This document shows positions 6,772-8,417 of a stretch of DNA of 8,417 nucleotides, piece after piece. Below the pieces are notes generated by a model that saw nothing but the letters and a program-made list of their open reading frames with translations, made no database searches and was not told the origin of the DNA. The stretch's first letter is position 1. Each line of letters begins with the position of its first letter. Position numbers and translations under genes: made by a program. The stretch spans positions 1-8,417 of the forward strand of contig JADHVS010000190.1 of NCBI GenBank assembly GCA_016783865.1. The letters run 5' to 3'. The DNA is from Bacteroidales bacterium. Lineage in GTDB: Bacteria > Bacteroidota > Bacteroidia > Bacteroidales > SM23-62.

Positions 6772-7635
6772 TTATCTCTTCTTAAACAGATTCATCAATG
6801 GTTTAACGTAGTCTTCATCGGTACGGACACTCACCCAGTCAATACCACTCCTTAACAACATATCATTTAGCCGGGCCTGTTCATTGCTCGACCATGAGGC
6901 ATACTGATTGCGGATTTTCCTGCTATTGGAATCCACCCATATCTGTTTACCTGTTTCTGCGTCATATAACCGAAGTAATCCAACCGGGGGCAATTCCGTT
7001 TCCCTGATATCATATACTTTCAATGCGATCAGATCGTGCTTTTTATTGCAGATCTTCAAGGCATCTTCATATCCCTCATCCATAAAGTCGGAAATGAGGA
7101 ATGCAGTACTCCTTTTCTTTATAGCATTGGTGAAATATCGTAATGCATTTGCGATATTGGTCTTTTTGCTGGTGGGTTGAAAATTAATTAACTCCCTGAT
7201 GATGTGTAATATATGTTGCCTTCCTTTCTTTGGAGGTATAAATTTCTCAATGAGGTCACTGAAAAAGATCACACCTATCTTATCATTATTCTGAATGGCT
7301 GAAAAGGAGAGCACAGCGGATATTTCAGTGATCATATTTTTCTTCAATTGCGAAACTGTACCAAAATTTCGAGATCCGCTCACATCTACCAGCAACATAA
7401 CTGTCAGCTCCCTTTCCTCCTCATATATTTTAATGTAGGGATGATTAAACCTGGCTGTCACGTTCCAGTCCACATTCCGGATATCATCTCCATACTGGTA
7501 TTCACGAACTTCACTGAAAGTCATCCCCCTTCCTTTAAAAGCACTATGGTACTCGCCTGCAAATATATTTTTTGACAGACCACGTGTCTTGATCTCAATT
7601 TTTCTGACTTTCTTTAATAATTCAGTTGCATCCAT
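6772..7635 (-). CDS. DUF58 / VWA-like cytosolic protein, MoxR partner
   Basis: 287 residues with no signal peptide or membrane helix, so cytosolic. The DUF58 signature REYQYGDDIRNVDWNVTARF spans about 44-63, followed by a VWA-type fold with LLVDVSGSRNFG. D84, S86 and S88 supply the DxSxS part of a MIDAS site, with T159 (KKTNIANAL) and D183 (LISDFMD) as the likely remaining ligands. Proteins of this family are encoded beside MoxR ATPases and are thought to act as their substrate-recruiting or regulatory partners. The activity itself is not defined. A gap of 19 bp separates it from the upstream secreted-protein gene, and 25 bp from the downstream gene. Length is normal for Bacteroidota members, which lack the N-terminal helices seen in longer DUF58 proteins. 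Confidence 0.93.
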   Translation of the reverse strand: MDATELLKKVRKIEIKTRGLSKNIFAGEYHSAFKGRGMTFSEVREYQYGDDIRNVDWNVTARFNHPYIKIYEEERELTVMLLVDVSGSRNFGTVSQLKKNMITEISAVLSFSAIQNNDKIGVIFFSDLIEKFIPPKKGRQHILHIIRELINFQPTSKKTNIANALRYFTNAIKKRSTAFLISDFMDEGYEDALKICNKKHDLIALKVYDIRETELPPVGLLRLYDAETGKQIWVDSNSRKIRNQYASWSSNEQARLNDMLLRSGIDWVSVRTDEDYVKPLMNLFKKR

Positions 7636-7654
7636 CTCGCGCGTGAAAATTATC

Positions 7655-8059
7655 TTATTCTGTTTTTTTGGTTAAAACCGAGAAGAACCAGTCGCCTTTC
7701 TTGAGGATAATCAGGTAGTTTATTCCATCTTCTGTATGAGTCCACTGACCTTCTTCTCCGGGGGTATAATCCTCATCGAGTTGCTTTGTGGTTTTTTCCA
7801 GGAAGGAATAGTCGCACATCAGTTTGGATAATGTACAAATATCACTGTCATCAAACAGGAAAAGGCAGGTCAGGCTACCCCTGTTATCCACATACTTCAG
7901 GGTATTGTATGCTGCGTTTACGGAAGACTCGTCCAGTGCAAATTCTCTTTTCTCCTTCATGAGTTGTTTTACCGCTACCTTGTCTTTACCAATAAAGATC
8001 TGTGCCCGGCCTGCCAGGCAAGTAAAGGTCAAAAACAATATGAAAACTATTATCCGCAT
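7655..8059 (-). CDS. Small secreted protein of unknown function within the Bat operon
   Basis: 134 residues, not recognised as a named family. A clear signal peptide (MRIIVFILFLTFTCLAGRAQ) precedes a mature part of about 114 residues starting IFIGKDKVAVKQLM. No cysteine sits at the cleavage site, so it is not a lipoprotein. The mature chain has three cysteines (65, 75, 82) and alternating hydrophobic strands (SLTCLFLFDDSDICT; INYLIILKKGDWFFSVL). The IFIGK...V..LM opening, a strand, then a compact alpha/beta domain recalls small Bacteroidota exported proteins that start IYIGKS, but this is only a resemblance. It is inserted between moxR and the DUF58 gene, which are usually adjacent, in the same direction, 48 bp after moxR and 19 bp before DUF58. 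Co-transcription suggests a periplasmic role with the Bat proteins. Confidence 0.85.
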   Translation of the reverse strand: MRIIVFILFLTFTCLAGRAQIFIGKDKVAVKQLMKEKREFALDESSVNAAYNTLKYVDNRGSLTCLFLFDDSDICTLSKLMCDYSFLEKTTKQLDEDYTPGEEGQWTHTEDGINYLIILKKGDWFFSVLTKKTE

Positions 8060-8071
8060 ATAATTTAAGAA

Positions 8072-8096
8072 GTGACGTGTGTCGTGTGACGTGTGA
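8072..8096. repeat. 7-bp tandem repeat in the moxR / small-gene gap
   Basis: Plus-strand GTGAC (8072-8076), GTGTGTC (8077-8083), GTGTGAC (8084-8090), GTGTGA (8091-8096): about three and a half units of a GTGTGAC heptamer. It occupies most of the 48-bp gap between the moxR stop and the next start codon. It has the same period as the array at 3030-3050 but a different unit. Confidence 0.65.
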
Positions 8097-8107
8097 AGAT
8101 ATGCTAT

Positions 8108-8417
8108 CTATGGTACTTCTATTGTGTTTAGTATATCTGTAATAATATCATTGGTCGTAATGCTCTCCGCCTCTGCTTCATAGGTCAGGCCAATCCTGTG
8201 CCTCAGAACATCGTGACAGATAGCCCTTACATCTTCAGGGATCACATAGCCCCTTCGTTTGATAAATGCATACGCTTTTGCACCATGAGCCAGGTAAATG
8301 CTTGCCCTGGGTGATCCGCCATACTGGATCATATTGGTATATTTCTCAAGACCAAACTGGTCGGGATAACGCGTAGAGAAGACAATATCCAGTATGTATT
8401 TTTCAATTTTCTCATCC
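8108..8417 (-). CDS. moxR: MoxR-family AAA+ ATPase, C-terminal fragment
   Basis: The frame is open to the right edge of the window, giving the last 102 residues; the Walker A and B motifs lie outside. Translation starts DEKIEKYILDIVFSTR and runs through YGGSPRASIYLAHGAKAYAF and RRGYVIPEDVRAICHDVLRH to RIGLTYEAEAESIT and ends LNTIEVP. These are the sensor-2 and lid-domain sequences of MoxR ATPases: the GGSPRAS block holds the sensor-2 arginine, and VIPEDV...VLRHRI is highly conserved. MoxR ATPases are cytosolic chaperone-like motors acting with VWA proteins. Here the partners would be the DUF58 protein and, indirectly, BatA and BatB. This is the 5'-most Bat gene visible; whether it begins the operon cannot be seen. 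Confidence 0.95.
   Translation of the reverse strand, partial: DEKIEKYILDIVFSTRYPDQFGLEKYTNMIQYGGSPRASIYLAHGAKAYAFIKRRGYVIPEDVRAICHDVLRHRIGLTYEAEAESITTNDIITDILNTIEVP

Overview
The window is an accessory-poor, gene-dense stretch of a Bacteroidota (Bacteroidetes) chromosome carrying the Bat ("Bacteroides aerotolerance") operon almost in full. Every credible gene lies on the minus strand, so transcription runs from the right edge to the left. The Bacteroidota assignment rests on the batA-batB-batC-batD-batE order, the weak or absent Shine-Dalgarno sites with A/T-rich leaders, the BatC ending in Lys-Asp-Trp, and the style of the intergenic repeats. No rRNA, tRNA, CRISPR array or transposase gene was seen.

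Layout in transcription order: the C-terminal end of a MoxR-type AAA+ ATPase (8417-8108, cut by the window edge); a small secreted protein of unknown function (8059-7655); a soluble DUF58/VWA-like protein (7635-6772); a 324-residue single-pass membrane protein with a beta-rich ectodomain and a helical cytosolic tail (6746-5772); BatA (about 5766-4774) and BatB (4773-3742), two membrane-anchored VWA proteins; BatC (3745-3047), secreted TPR protein with a Gln/Glu-rich tail; BatD (3024-1210), large beta-domain membrane protein; and BatE (1210-455), TPR plus SH3b membrane protein. Most junctions overlap or abut (TAATG, ATGA, TAGATG), which points to one translationally coupled transcript. The exceptions are the moxR/small-gene gap and the batC/batD junction, and both carry short tandem repeats with a 7-bp period.

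How the parts fit: MoxR ATPases typically act with VWA proteins as chaperone-like assemblies. Here the ATPase and DUF58 protein are predicted cytosolic. Charge distribution predicts that the VWA domains of BatA and BatB, the TPRs of BatC and BatE, the beta domains of BatD and the 324-residue protein, and the SH3b domain of BatE are all periplasmic. BatD and the 324-residue protein each send a similar helical tail back into the cytosol, where they could link the ATPase to the envelope. The physiological role (aerotolerance or envelope stress) is taken from the literature on the family and is not settled.

Left of batE (positions 117-454) is a non-coding interval holding a roughly 100-bp inverted-repeat element (274-373), a further hairpin and a 13-bp direct repeat. 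A possible 48-codon ORF ends in a TGATG overlap with the next gene, the 5' end of a carbon-starvation protein CstA homologue (116-1), which leaves the window on the left.

The overall system is a known one. The less described elements are the extra secreted protein in the operon, the paired BatD-like architectures, the heptamer repeats in the gene gaps, and the cstA leader.
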